28,193 nucleotides of DNA. Origin: a virus. The position numbers were made by a program, and so were the translations under genes. The stretch's first letter is position 1. Every line of letters starts with the position of its first letter. The stretch is from positions 1-28,193 of IMG/VR virus record IMGVR_UViG_3300022699_000135. One strand, written 5' to 3'. This document shows, in pieces, positions 9,201 through 17,011 of the stretch. The notes under the pieces were generated by a model. It ran no database searches and was not told the origin of the DNA. It saw only the letters and a program-made list of their open reading frames with translations.

Positions 9201-9565
9201 ACAATTGAACTCGCATCATCTAATGACCATGACGTTGTAGTCAGTTCACAATATACTTCCTCCCATGTCAAATTAACACGCACCACGTTACCACCGCTAC
9301 GGCTAACCAATATAGTACATGACCCAATACCGGGCACGCCATCGCCAACGTAAGTCAGTGTGTAGGTGTTGCACTCGCAGGAATCAAAATCCTCCGTTGC
9401 GGGCAATCCCGTAAATGCAGGGCAGGTGCAACTAAACGAGTACGTATGCACGCCATCGGAATTGCAGAACTGCAAGTCGATTGTATCGCCATCGCAAATG
9501 CGTCCGAGGTTCACATCGAAACTCGCACCACTTACGCCTATATCTATAATATGTCTGTTTGCCAT
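6203..9565 (-). CDS. Large tail tip/fibre protein with internal beta-propeller
   Basis: 1120 residues, the largest gene here. The N-terminal 150 residues are Cys-rich (FSCTC, DSCEC, GSC). The middle is fibre-like, beta-rich and aromatic. From about residue 660 to 945 the sequence turns into repeats of roughly 40 residues of the YVTN/NHL beta-propeller type: strand pairs such as EVWSIDNINGEIHIFD, NTIERINVNTNTVVG, NEIWVACQGSTSVERVN and TDVWVGNTSIDVIST. The C-terminal 170 residues return to the earlier style, with a VEYPDDPTPTPIPIG linker. It follows the tail-tip protein by 6 bases and precedes another Cys-rich protein. Probably the central fibre or receptor-binding element of the tail tip, with the propeller as a binding platform. 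No depolymerase active site seen. Confidence 0.7.
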   Translation of the reverse strand: MANRHIIDIGVSGASFDVNLGRICDGDTIDLQFCNSDGVHTYSFSCTCPAFTGLPATEDFDSCECNTYTLTYVGDGVPGIGSCTILVSRSGGNVVRVNLTWEEVYCELTTTSWSLDDASSIVDIDNSTFNADCDVFHGSCMANRNTFSITHTLAQPLVVGDEIYFSQWLFAQIVNWTYQDYPVAGWKYRVCLFTPEEGEPSVDGTFQMEWYGEQPSEENSAQTPYIGCVIASGGTSLTITIQFNMPADTTQPAGNNFIANHDVLLKNSVRNGLIINNESENSVYRNPKYMTWATVVYRTIGAVYQDAIFSIKAELPFYNEPSVTASPMRLTLNSVTLARTATGTATDYLSTTRPTSVVVDFDYISGNISGTPPDAMWVYMIRNDAQNNQLDYYENYEYEQADLSTLTGSTNITPTVAPVNISGDNFQAEFDVSALHPELEGVNGVSLNYRFIFVAISTIDQETRSTITPQPIQLINYDDEAMPLGSLDLVWRTVEQEYIGTVQTLRDVPVNMDLEASLRLDLTATNAELSAKTGGLLSDAREALQAVRLDVYEENPLTGNLLLDTMFFQPQAKNTCGAIFTEEGMVSQGSGGNIEMTFPFTIPDNIYRNIGREGLFQRVDGQFQRVPVVDASLDCVIATQVNQCNFGTSFGTMQSGVVGAQYKGMMVYVPTTTEVWSIDNINGEIHIFDANSFTFVTAISFSPLTDPRYCVYCPANNCVYASSNNGNIVYCISVSTRSIIASISIGVPIDTTLGMKYISQTQELIVANGNANTIERINVNTNTVVGAPIALGTGTTPQQVEFISSINEIWVACQGSTSVERVNYTTLAHIGTIAVTSAVAIKLVGTDVWVGNTSIDVISTTTLAIVQSIAITQTFTFFTEFGGVIYYGDSVGTNVIGYDTQSYNVVTNLFVATGSLPTFILLANGCIYVGSGVGGADTIYLFDADCQQQLPPFSMRNRNIIFDWQMEFQIFDNTEIYHAFQTIERPQGVTEFSKINPADFITDIEVEYPDDPTPTPIPIGDADPCATTGTINVNAQWGGSTINRQMFGVALEIVPFRGGMLSPESAQPVAGNIIIPVNSPFIRNLSPQFGVNADINFDIDYPELPIQGDYEIKLHFLIRP

Positions 9566-9571
9566 GCTTTG

Positions 9572-11302
9572 TTAAAATTCGCCTGTAATTCTTATTGTTC
9601 TGTCGCCAAAATTGGCAATGATTGTATTGATTTTACCCTGAACCGTTGTGCCGTATGGGGTCTGCATTCTGACCGTTCTATTAACGCTCAAGTTTTTAAC
9701 CATTACACAATCCATCTTCGCCTCTATTTCATAATCCCAAAAGCGGTATGGGTTTTGGGTGGGGTCGTTGATGATGTGGAAATCCTTGTAGATATTGGAT
9801 GTATTCTGTACCACATTGTCTTTATACGAAATCACATACCTCGGATTGAATTGCCTAAATGCGGTCTGAACATTTTGTCCCGTTATTTTATTGAATAATA
9901 CAATATTCTCAGCCCTTGCACGGGCACTTGTTAATGACTGCGTATCCCATTCGTAGTATTTCGGTATGGCAAATTCATCTTTTTGAATTACGGGCAAATC
10001 AATATAGTTCTGCCATCCCGGCCCCCAAATAAAGTGGAATAAATTAAATAGCACACCCTGCTGAATCCTATTCAGTGTTGATGGTGGGTTCTGGTCATTG
10101 CCAAATCTTACGGGTGCATAACTCAGGTTTACGTCAATCATTTCACGCCACGCCTCTGAACCCGATGGCTGATTATAAATTTTGATATAGTCAAATGTTG
10201 ATGAATATAATTCAACACTATTTGTACCGCAACCCTCTGACATATCATCTGCAACCCTGATGCGCTGACCTGCATACAGTGTGCCTTCATTATATTTAAA
10301 GCAAGCACCGTTGAGTATATTGCCACGCTTAGATTCGGCAATTGCATCGAGTAGTACAGGTGCATTTAGGTAATAATCCTCCCGCTCCATTTTTAATTGC
10401 CCGTTTTCAATCCACCATTTTGATTTGTAATTATTTGCAACCTTGTTAAGAAATTCGGTTATGGTTTCTCTTGGTCTGTTCTCGACAATGTATCGGGGTG
10501 GGTTGCGCAGTCCGGGCTTTATCGGTGCGTAAAAATACAGGGTTGATGTATAAAACGAATTTGGGTCGGATAGGAACGAACTCCAAAATGATGGCTGTCC
10601 TGTGCATCCGCAATACTTCGCACCCTGTTCGATATAATCAACTATTCGTGGGCTGGGGTGCTTTCTACCGCATCCAAATATAATTTCTTGAAGGTATATT
10701 GATAGTGCCGTTACGGGGTTGTTGTTGCCGACAATGGCATTTAATATCTGCCCCAATACGCCTATGAACCAAAACAGAACGGTTGCAATAACCATGACAA
10801 TATCGACTAAGAAGCCCGGCTTTGTATCGTTACAGTATTCAATTTGTGGTATGCTGATTCCTTTAGTCGGGTCTACTAACCAATGAAACTGATTAAAACT
10901 CCCATCAGGGTTCTCCAAATCTGTCGTTATCGGAGTACGCTTGAAACAATCGTAAATGCGTTCATCCTCATCCTCTCTCGTCATTCGTGCCGTTACGAAA
11001 CAATCGCCTGTGCAGTAATCGACCGAGTCGCCTTTAATTATGAAGTCTTGATAGATGAAGTCATTACAGCATTCATCCCATATCTGAACTTTAATAAATC
11101 GATATAATCCCTGCTGGCTTGCTACGAGGGTGTTAAAAATAAGGTCGAATCCATCATCGAAAAATTTCAATTCATTCGTGTATGCCTTCTGAGTTGCACC
11201 CGTGGATTCGTCTCGGCTATACGTTACACTGAACGATTCCAGACCGTCTATCCTGCCACGTATTGGTGTGCCGTTTAATCTTACTTGTAATGACATACTC
11301 AT
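9572..11302 (-). CDS. Tail-tip (baseplate hub-like) protein
   Basis: 576 residues. Its position directly after the tape measure, overlapping it by four bases (ATGA), is that of distal tail or tail-associated proteins in siphophages. The N-terminus (SLQVRLNGTPI) is beta-rich; Cys pairs are frequent (DECCND, DYCTGDC, GCG, YCGC). A clear hydrophobic segment of about 28 residues lies at 164-192 (FLVDIVMVIATVLFWFIG and on), unusual for a soluble tail protein and possibly membrane-inserting during DNA delivery. The C-terminal part (TVQGKINTIIANFGDRTIRI) looks like a hub or ring domain. Specific family not recognised, so the function is inferred from synteny. Confidence 0.65.
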   Translation of the reverse strand: MSMSLQVRLNGTPIRGRIDGLESFSVTYSRDESTGATQKAYTNELKFFDDGFDLIFNTLVASQQGLYRFIKVQIWDECCNDFIYQDFIIKGDSVDYCTGDCFVTARMTREDEDERIYDCFKRTPITTDLENPDGSFNQFHWLVDPTKGISIPQIEYCNDTKPGFLVDIVMVIATVLFWFIGVLGQILNAIVGNNNPVTALSIYLQEIIFGCGRKHPSPRIVDYIEQGAKYCGCTGQPSFWSSFLSDPNSFYTSTLYFYAPIKPGLRNPPRYIVENRPRETITEFLNKVANNYKSKWWIENGQLKMEREDYYLNAPVLLDAIAESKRGNILNGACFKYNEGTLYAGQRIRVADDMSEGCGTNSVELYSSTFDYIKIYNQPSGSEAWREMIDVNLSYAPVRFGNDQNPPSTLNRIQQGVLFNLFHFIWGPGWQNYIDLPVIQKDEFAIPKYYEWDTQSLTSARARAENIVLFNKITGQNVQTAFRQFNPRYVISYKDNVVQNTSNIYKDFHIINDPTQNPYRFWDYEIEAKMDCVMVKNLSVNRTVRMQTPYGTTVQGKINTIIANFGDRTIRITGEF

Positions 11303-13602
11303 AGTCGTGTTTTTAATCGGCTCATATTGGCGTGGCTTCTATCGGTAATTACTGCAATACCGTTATGGTCAATTCGCACATCGGTATGCGGTATGTATTT
11401 GGCAATTGATTTGCCGAGTTGGTTGTAATCCATTTCAGCCGTATTTTGACTTGCATACACCCCACCTGTTGCAAGTTTAGCAATGAAACCTGCTTCTTTA
11501 TCGGATATTTTGCGGTCATGCGCTAAATCCATGAGTGCAGAATATCCTGGCTGAGTATTGATGTCCTCCGGTACTACACGCTCGTTCGGAGTGAGGATGG
11601 CATGAACTGAATCCTTGCCCCTAATCGCACCGCGCATCATAGGTACTTTCTTCGTTCCCTTGTTGTACGGTATGGGTGTGGTTAATACGATACCTGCTTG
11701 TATTGCACCCAGTTTGCCAATTACTGGTGCAAGTGGTAAACCTAAAACCGAACCCGCAGCAGAGGATACACCCTGTGCCGTATTGATTGCAATATTAAAC
11801 AATGCGCCTGCCTTATCCAATACGGCTTGCCTGCGCTTAATCTTACGCAGGCTGGCTTCGTACTGCTCTTGTCCGATTAACCCCTTCTCTAATTGCTCTT
11901 GAAGTTGGTTGGTTTGGGATATTGTGTAGGCATTGTTTAGGGCGTCCATGGTGTTCAGCGTTTGACTCAATGCAAACTCACGTGTTTGTGCTTCTGTCCA
12001 TGTTTGCTTCGTGCGTTCTTTGGAGTAGTTCTTTTCGTACTCCGTTATCTCAGCCTCAACTTTACGCACATCCTTACCGAACTGCTCGTATAATTCGAGG
12101 CGTTTACGCAAGTAATCTTCCTCCGATATTTCACCATACTGATGTCGCTCGGCTAATGCTTGCTCGTTCGCTTTAAATACTTCGTCAAGCATTTTGTTCT
12201 CAGCCTTGACACGCTTCTCCTCTATGTCGGCATCAAATGTTGCTTCTGCTATTTGGTACTCAAATGGGTCGATTGCGGATAGTTGGGTCGCTTGAAGTAA
12301 TCGGTCTAATTCGAGTTCGTTTAGACGTTCACGTTCTTTGCGCAGTGCTTCAATTGCACGCAGTTCATCCTTGGTTAGTTTAGTGTTACTCGCTTGCACA
12401 ACGCCCGTATCTTTTAGGGAATTAATTGAATCGAGTAATATATCACGGGTCGCACGCTTTAGTTCTAATTCACGAACACTTTGCTCTGTAATTACAATGC
12501 CTCCTCCAAATAGTTTCTTTTGGCTTGCTTCGATTCGCCTGTCGCCCTCCTCAACCTCCTCAACATATTTATTATACGATGCGGTCAGTTCCTGATTAAT
12601 TTCATCCTCTGTTAATCCCGCCTGCTTTAATGTTTCGATTCGCTTCTGAATTTGTGCATCAATTCGCTTGCCTTCTGCATCTAATTGTGATGCTCGCTCT
12701 GCATTAATTACGGCTTGCTGGTATTCTGCCCACTGACCTGTAAGCATTGCAACCGATGCAGATAGTCCTTCTATGCCATAAGTTAGTAATGATATAGATG
12801 CTTCAATTGCACCCGTACGCCCAACGGTTTCCAAAAGCTCATCCCACTTGTTGCCCATGCGTGCAATTTCGGATGACAGACCCGAAGCCATTTTCTGAGC
12901 ATTTGCCCCGTATGCGTTTTCCATTTCTTTGGCAAATTTTGGCAATACTTCGGATGCAATTAAATTGCCAGATGCCATCATCTTATCAAGTTCTTGTGTT
13001 GTCACACCCAATGACTTTGCCATTATGCCAAAAGCGGCCGGCATAGCTTCGCCCAATTGCCCCCGTAATTCTTCGGCTTGTATTTTGCCTTTGCCAATCA
13101 TCTGCGTCAATGCCGTAAATGCTCGGTTTGCCGTTTCAGCATTTGCACCACTGCCTTTTATCGCAATGGTCATTGACTTGAATATCTTCTCGGCTTTGCT
13201 TATCTCCATACCCGACGCTTTCGCACCTCCCACGAATGAAGCGTAATTAGTTGCAAGTTGTTTAAATTCGATACCAAGTGCATTCGCCGTTTGTCGCAAT
13301 TCGTCCATTGCTTTATTACCGGCCTCTTGACTACCCTTTATATCGGATATTCGAGTGGTTAGGGATTCGATTTCTGCACGGGTTTTGGCAACCTCTTTAC
13401 CGAATGCGATTATTGAACTCACCGCAAACGCACCTGCAACAACTCCACCGATTTTACCCAAGGCATTCTGAAACACGCCAACTTCTTCCGTTGCTTTCTT
13501 GGTTTTCTTCCCGACATCATCAACAGCCGTGCCTGTCTTTTTCAGTCCTTCATCAAATCCTGACGTATCCGCAGTAATCTTAAATACTATGTTCTGAGCC
13601 AT
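11299..13602 (-). CDS. Tape measure protein
   Basis: 767 residues. The N-terminal third matches the phage tape measure domain (TIGR02675): DTSGFDEGLKK at the start, then ISKAEKIFKSMT and GKGKIQAEELRGQLGEAMP (about 170-190), a signature of that family. Hydrophobic stretches lie at about 50-67 (GKIGGVVAGAFAVSSII) and about 615-660 (small-residue rich). Between about 410 and 570 there is a highly charged helical coiled coil. It sets tail length and travels ahead of the DNA on ejection. At about 0.15 nm per residue the length predicts a tail near 115 nm. A promoter copy sits 55-75 bases upstream and the chaperone genes lie just before it, both as expected. Confidence 0.92.
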   Translation of the reverse strand: MAQNIVFKITADTSGFDEGLKKTGTAVDDVGKKTKKATEEVGVFQNALGKIGGVVAGAFAVSSIIAFGKEVAKTRAEIESLTTRISDIKGSQEAGNKAMDELRQTANALGIEFKQLATNYASFVGGAKASGMEISKAEKIFKSMTIAIKGSGANAETANRAFTALTQMIGKGKIQAEELRGQLGEAMPAAFGIMAKSLGVTTQELDKMMASGNLIASEVLPKFAKEMENAYGANAQKMASGLSSEIARMGNKWDELLETVGRTGAIEASISLLTYGIEGLSASVAMLTGQWAEYQQAVINAERASQLDAEGKRIDAQIQKRIETLKQAGLTEDEINQELTASYNKYVEEVEEGDRRIEASQKKLFGGGIVITEQSVRELELKRATRDILLDSINSLKDTGVVQASNTKLTKDELRAIEALRKERERLNELELDRLLQATQLSAIDPFEYQIAEATFDADIEEKRVKAENKMLDEVFKANEQALAERHQYGEISEEDYLRKRLELYEQFGKDVRKVEAEITEYEKNYSKERTKQTWTEAQTREFALSQTLNTMDALNNAYTISQTNQLQEQLEKGLIGQEQYEASLRKIKRRQAVLDKAGALFNIAINTAQGVSSAAGSVLGLPLAPVIGKLGAIQAGIVLTTPIPYNKGTKKVPMMRGAIRGKDSVHAILTPNERVVPEDINTQPGYSALMDLAHDRKISDKEAGFIAKLATGGVYASQNTAEMDYNQLGKSIAKYIPHTDVRIDHNGIAVITDRSHANMSRLKTRL

Positions 13603-13656
13603 GATGTTTGTAGTTTAACCTTTGTATGGCTCAGCGCCTATTCGCTTGGGTAGCGA

Positions 13657-13675
13657 TGGTACAAATATACGAAAT
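13657..13675 (-). promoter_or_regulatory. Late promoter copy before tape measure gene
   Basis: Minus-strand sequence identical over 19 bases to the promoter core at 4938-4956, including -7 box TATATTTG (13662-13669) and the following GTACCA. No clear -33 TTTG is seen 19 bases upstream, so recognition may depend on the extended ATTTCG lead-in. It would give the tape measure transcript a leader of about 55 bases. Confidence 0.65.
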
Positions 13676-13678
13676 TAT

Positions 13679-13876
13679 CTATTTCGCTTGTGCATTAAAT
13701 GCGTTGCTTATAAATACTGCGTGCGTGTATGCCTCTTTACGCAATCGGCTTTCAATCTCTTTGTCATTGCAAGATTCATACGGCACTCTTGCTATTTTGT
13801 ACTTACCGCCTAATTTCGTGCCGACAACATTCCATGCTGGCTTCGTTTGTGAGTGTACTACTTTGGTGGGTATCAT
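13679..13876 (-). CDS. Small hypothetical protein (65 aa) between chaperone and tape measure
   Basis: The frame starts MIPTKVVHSQTKP at ATG 13876, overlapping the stop of the preceding 50-residue gene (ATGA), and ends just before the tape measure promoter. The protein is basic and soluble (KLGGKYKIAR, EIESRLRKE). Coupling by ATGA to a chain of late genes supports expression. Family unknown; small proteins in this place are often tail assembly factors. Confidence 0.6.
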   Translation of the reverse strand: MIPTKVVHSQTKPAWNVVGTKLGGKYKIARVPYESCNDKEIESRLRKEAYTHAVFISNAFNAQAK

Positions 13877-14025
13877 GACAACTTAGAAACAAGTCTTCTA
13901 ATTTCTTTGTGTAACTCCCTTTCAAATCTGTACACCGCAATATGCAGTAGTGCCCCCATTGCAAATAATGAGTCATTCGCACGAATTATCTGCCTCTCAA
14001 TTGTATTGAATAATGGTTTTTTCAT
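13873..14025 (-). CDS. Small hypothetical protein (50 aa)
   Basis: A short frame from ATG 14025 to TGA 13875-13873 (MKKPLFNTIERQIIRANDSL and on), helical and basic at its end (FERELHKEIRRLVSKLS). It is linked by ATGA overlaps on both sides, to the frameshifted chaperone frame upstream (stop 14024-14022) and to the 65-residue gene downstream. That double coupling is the main evidence that it is real. Function unknown. Confidence 0.55.
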   Translation of the reverse strand: MKKPLFNTIERQIIRANDSLFAMGALLHIAVYRFERELHKEIRRLVSKLS

Positions 14026-14713
14026 TTCGCTTGCGTTGATTGATGCTTTAAATGTATGTCATATCGGTACGTATCGAGAATCGCGCCGTACTCGTCAATT
14101 CCTTTCTTGAGTAGCAGGTCGGTTTCACTTATTACACCTTTCGTTATCTGTGCGTGCATCCAGTTAATTGACCTCAACTCGTTCATGTACTCATCAGCCC
14201 AGTTTCGGTCAATGGGAAGATAGTCTTTTGGTTTTCGCTCGATTCCATCAAATGTCTTTGTAGGATATGCATACGGATAACATCGTCTGAGATGTCCGAC
14301 AATTCTATGATATAGCGCACTGCTTTTACTATAAAAAAAAACCGACAATCTTCATCCTCTTGCCAAATTTTAATCTTGCGTGCGTTTAGACTCGGCTTAT
14401 AATCGTGTGGATCTTCATCAGGTAATAGCGCAAATACGCATGCAATATCAATCAGCAATGCCTCGTCTGGGATGTCTGCCACTCGCTTCTTTAACTGGTC
14501 GAATTTCGAATAGGCATTTACGATATTGCCTGTATTCAGGTCGGCTTCGATTTCCTCGAATGCCTTAACGAGCCTATTGCCTGTCAATCCCATTGATGCC
14601 CGATTTACGGCAAGGTCGGCAGGGATAACTCGCTCGGCTGGCACGTTTAACCAGTCGGTAATCATTGACCAATTCGTGCCGTCAGTGGAGGTGTAGATGT
14701 TTTGGGAAATCAT
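14022..14713 (-). CDS. Tail assembly chaperone, -1 frameshift fusion (gpGT-like)
   Basis: Reading starts at ATG 14713 in the zero frame and moves back one base at the T9 run (14341-14333). The codons CGG TTT TTT TTT are then followed by TAT instead of ATA, and 103 further residues are read to TGA 14024-14022. The fusion has about 230 residues. The -1 extension contains YPTKTFDGIERKPKDYLPI and ends LKHQSTQAK. It has no good ATG of its own near the overlap, which argues for fusion instead of a separate gene. In lambda and most long-tailed phages such a fusion is made at a low fixed ratio. A homopolymer error in the assembly would look the same, so the shift needs proof. Confidence 0.6.
14183..14713 (-). 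CDS. Tail assembly chaperone, unshifted product (gpG-like)
   Basis: 176 residues from ATG 14713. The protein is acidic and helical (KAFEEIEADLNTGN, ACVFALLPDEDPHDY). Two genes upstream of the tape measure is the usual place for the gpG/gpGT pair that coats the tape measure and guides tail tube assembly. After residue 127 the zero frame continues for 49 codons, but a run of nine T lets part of the ribosomes slip to the -1 frame. Family assignment comes from position and the frameshift layout, not from a recognised domain. Confidence 0.6.
   Translation of the reverse strand: MISQNIYTSTDGTNWSMITDWLNVPAERVIPADLAVNRASMGLTGNRLVKAFEEIEADLNTGNIVNAYSKFDQLKKRVADIPDEALLIDIACVFALLPDEDPHDYKPSLNARKIKIWQEDEDCRFFFIVKAVRYIIELSDISDDVIRMHILQRHLMESSENQKTIFPLTETGLMST
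14333..14341 (-). other. Slippery site for -1 frameshift (T9)
   Basis: Nine T on the coding strand, read CGG TTT TTT TTT ATA in the zero frame. Any T TTT TTT heptamer within it permits simultaneous -1 slippage of two Phe-tRNAs. The zero-frame stop is 150 bases further on and the -1 frame is open through 14022. Confidence 0.6.
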
Positions 14714-14716
14714 GAA

Positions 14717-15037
14717 TTAATTTAATTTAAATGGGCGCCTCATTGTCCATGTTATTGAATCTAAAAACTCATTGCATTCATTATTTTCATAATTAAATAT
14801 TCTATGCCCGAAAAAAATCAACCCCTTTAATGTAAGAAGTTCATCGACCTCCATTTCTCGCATAAAATCTCTATCTGTTATAAATGAAAATTCATGATAA
14901 AACTTATCTTTAATAAGTGAGAATGTCGCTATACCATCAGTAAAGCATTCAAATGTGCATACGTCATTTATGATGTCGAATTGCTTTAGGTCAGATATGA
15001 TATATTTGTATTCTTCTGACTGATTAAACTGCTCCAT
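14717..15037 (-). CDS. Hypothetical protein (106 aa) between terminase and tail chaperone
   Basis: The frame starts MEQFNQSEEYKYIISDL at ATG 15037. Its leader contains two AAACAATCA-like words, as at other starts in this phage. The coding sequence is clearly more AT-rich than its neighbours, with many Phe, Ile, Asn and Asp codons, which suggests a later insertion. No membrane segment or metal motif; the C-terminus reads WTMRRPFKLN. Function unknown. Confidence 0.65.
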   Translation of the reverse strand: MEQFNQSEEYKYIISDLKQFDIINDVCTFECFTDGIATFSLIKDKFYHEFSFITDRDFMREMEVDELLTLKGLIFFGHRIFNYENNECNEFLDSITWTMRRPFKLN

Positions 15038-15062
15038 AATATGATTGTTATGATTGTTTTAG

Positions 15063-16391
15063 TTACACATCAGCAAACTTACCCATTTTTGCGAATCTAT
15101 CCAAGAATTGGCGGTGAAATGTCCACAAGTAATATTCGAGGCAGTCGAATAAGTGACCGGTCAAATTATCAGGTGGCTTCTTCTCGGCATTATCGCCACG
15201 CTGGACGAGTTCCAAGTCTTGAATGAGGTATTTACATTGGTTGCTAATTTGAATGTCGCCATGCTTGGATAGAAGGGAGTTAAGCAATACAATATAATCA
15301 ACACTATGCGGATTGGCTGAAAGTAATCGTATCTGTCCATCGGATAGTTTTAAATAACCCTTAATTAATTTCCAGTTCGTCATACCCTTTTGGTGTGCAG
15401 TCCGATTCCTTCCACTTGCATCGCCTGTGAAAATTAGGCGGTGATGGTTCGGGTAGCGTGTCGATATGCGCTGGCATAACTCGGAAACGTCGCTATTGAT
15501 TAATCGCTCTTCGCCTATGATGCGTATCGTCTTTCTATCGGGTGTATGCTGTGCATAAACGCACGTCATGGGTGATACGTTGAAGTCGATTGATACGTAA
15601 ACTGGCAGGTGCGGAAACTCTCCAAATTCACCTACGTGCACCTTGCGTGTGAAGGCATACGCATAAATACTTGATTGTGCAGTTATGAGATGCGCTAAAA
15701 CTTCCCGCTTGAAGGTCTGCGGGTCTAATGTGGCTTCTAATTGCTCAATGTAGCCATCAGGTAGGTTGTGCTTGTTTACGTAACTTTCTGCCTGAACGAT
15801 CGCGATTCGATTCGATTCGGTTTGGCTCGCCTCCTTTAGTTCGAGGTAATACTTCACGTTGTCGGGTGGAGTTGTTGCGGTCATGATTTTGTGAGTTAAT
15901 CCCAATCGCTTAAAGGTCTGACCACGCAACCTCGCACGCAATCGACCCAATGCAAATTCAAAGTTTCGAATGTCCCTTGTTTCATCGCAGACAATAGCAT
16001 CCCATTCAGAGCCGTTTACGGTGTTGTAATTATCAAGGCTGGTCAGTACGCCATAACTGCCCCACCGAAAGGTAATGACGTTCTCTGAGCCGATTCGGCT
16101 GTACGGCTTAACACCTTTCATCTGCTTGTTAATGACGTAATCCACATCAGGACGCAATCCCATCTGTGCCCAAGCCGATTCAATGCCTGGCAGTGTGGCA
16201 GTCTTCATCATGGGTACGGTGGGAGCGCAAATTAGCACACGTGCGTTTGGAATGGAAAGGAAAGGTAATGAAGCCATGCCCAACATGAATGTTTTGCCAA
16301 CGCCAACACCCGTAACCATGTGCACCTCCTTCGTGTCGGTATGATGAAGGAGGTAGTATGCTTGTTGCTGTGCTTCGTTTAGTTCGGTCAA
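15063..16391 (-). CDS. terL: Terminase large subunit
   Basis: 442 residues, normal length for TerL. ATPase half: Walker A GVGVGKT (28-34), Walker B AIVCDE with Asp136-Glu137, coupling motif TATTPP (171-176). Nuclease half with the RNase H-like acidic residues: SIDFN (Asp269), FTGDASG (Asp324) and HLFDCLEYY (Asp416). It drives DNA translocation into the procapsid through the portal and cuts the concatemer. The start overlaps the methyltransferase stop by four bases (ATGA). The ATPase region is short at the N-terminus, with Walker A close to the start. No fusion or missing catalytic residue seen. Confidence 0.93.
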   Translation of the reverse strand: MTELNEAQQQAYYLLHHTDTKEVHMVTGVGVGKTFMLGMASLPFLSIPNARVLICAPTVPMMKTATLPGIESAWAQMGLRPDVDYVINKQMKGVKPYSRIGSENVITFRWGSYGVLTSLDNYNTVNGSEWDAIVCDETRDIRNFEFALGRLRARLRGQTFKRLGLTHKIMTATTPPDNVKYYLELKEASQTESNRIAIVQAESYVNKHNLPDGYIEQLEATLDPQTFKREVLAHLITAQSSIYAYAFTRKVHVGEFGEFPHLPVYVSIDFNVSPMTCVYAQHTPDRKTIRIIGEERLINSDVSELCQRISTRYPNHHRLIFTGDASGRNRTAHQKGMTNWKLIKGYLKLSDGQIRLLSANPHSVDYIVLLNSLLSKHGDIQISNQCKYLIQDLELVQRGDNAEKKPPDNLTGHLFDCLEYYLWTFHRQFLDRFAKMGKFADV

Positions 16392-17011
16392 AACAATCTT
16401 AGTTGAGATTTGAAGTCGTGAAATCGTCTGTTTTGTTTATCGAAGTATTCTTGGTCAATTTCGAATCCTACAAAGTTAAAGCCATTCTTGTATGATGCGA
16501 TCCGGCTACTTCCTGAGCCTAAATGGGTGTCTAAAATCAAATCATTTGGCTTTGCATAGTTGTGAAGCAACCAATCGTATAACTTAACTGGCTTTTGAGT
16601 AGGGTGTATTTTACCATTTTTAGGAACTTGTAATTTATAAATCTTTGCAAGTTTATCAAATGAAGTCCAAGCCAGTTCAGCCATAGCCAAACTAAAATCT
16701 TCACTTATAATTTTATCCCAAACTATAAAGCATCTTGTAGGTGGCAAATTAAAGTAGTTACCACCCCAAATAATTTGATTTTTAGATACTCTTTGCAGTT
16801 CGGCAAAATATTCATCACTTGGCACTTTATCCCAATCCTTATTTACAATTTCGTTAAAGTTCATTTTGCCAGTTTTGCCTCCTTTAAATTTATCCCCAAT
16901 CCCATAAGGCGGGTCAACTATTGCCAAGTCAAAATGTTTGTCTGCATAGCGTTTCATTCCAGCAACGCAATCTTCTAAATATACCTCAGATGTCGGGTTT
17001 AATTCGGGCAT
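16388..17011 (-). CDS. DNA adenine/cytosine-N4 methyltransferase
   Basis: 207 residues, N6/N4 type (PF01555). Motif IV DPPYG at 33-37 comes first; the AdoMet-binding motif I variant DTHLGSGS is at 161-168, and GFEID follows at 182-186. This order is that of the beta class. HPTQKP (136-141), typical of these enzymes, is also present. It transfers a methyl group from AdoMet to A or C in a short target; no cognate restriction enzyme is seen. It sits inside the terminase operon, between small proteins and TerL, and is richer in A and T than TerL, suggesting a moron-like insertion. Likely protects phage DNA from host restriction, or marks it for packaging. Confidence 0.88.
   Translation of the reverse strand: MPELNPTSEVYLEDCVAGMKRYADKHFDLAIVDPPYGIGDKFKGGKTGKMNFNEIVNKDWDKVPSDEYFAELQRVSKNQIIWGGNYFNLPPTRCFIVWDKIISEDFSLAMAELAWTSFDKLAKIYKLQVPKNGKIHPTQKPVKLYDWLLHNYAKPNDLILDTHLGSGSSRIASYKNGFNFVGFEIDQEYFDKQNRRFHDFKSQLRLF

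Noticed and set aside
9446-9898. 150-codon plus-strand frame
   Set aside because: It spans the junction of two well-supported minus-strand tail genes, has no start signal and reads as a shadow of their codon pattern.
14022-14348. Independent gene starting at TTG 14348
   Set aside because: The TTG start sits on the T9 slippery run inside the chaperone gene. A frameshift fusion explains the frame better than separate initiation.
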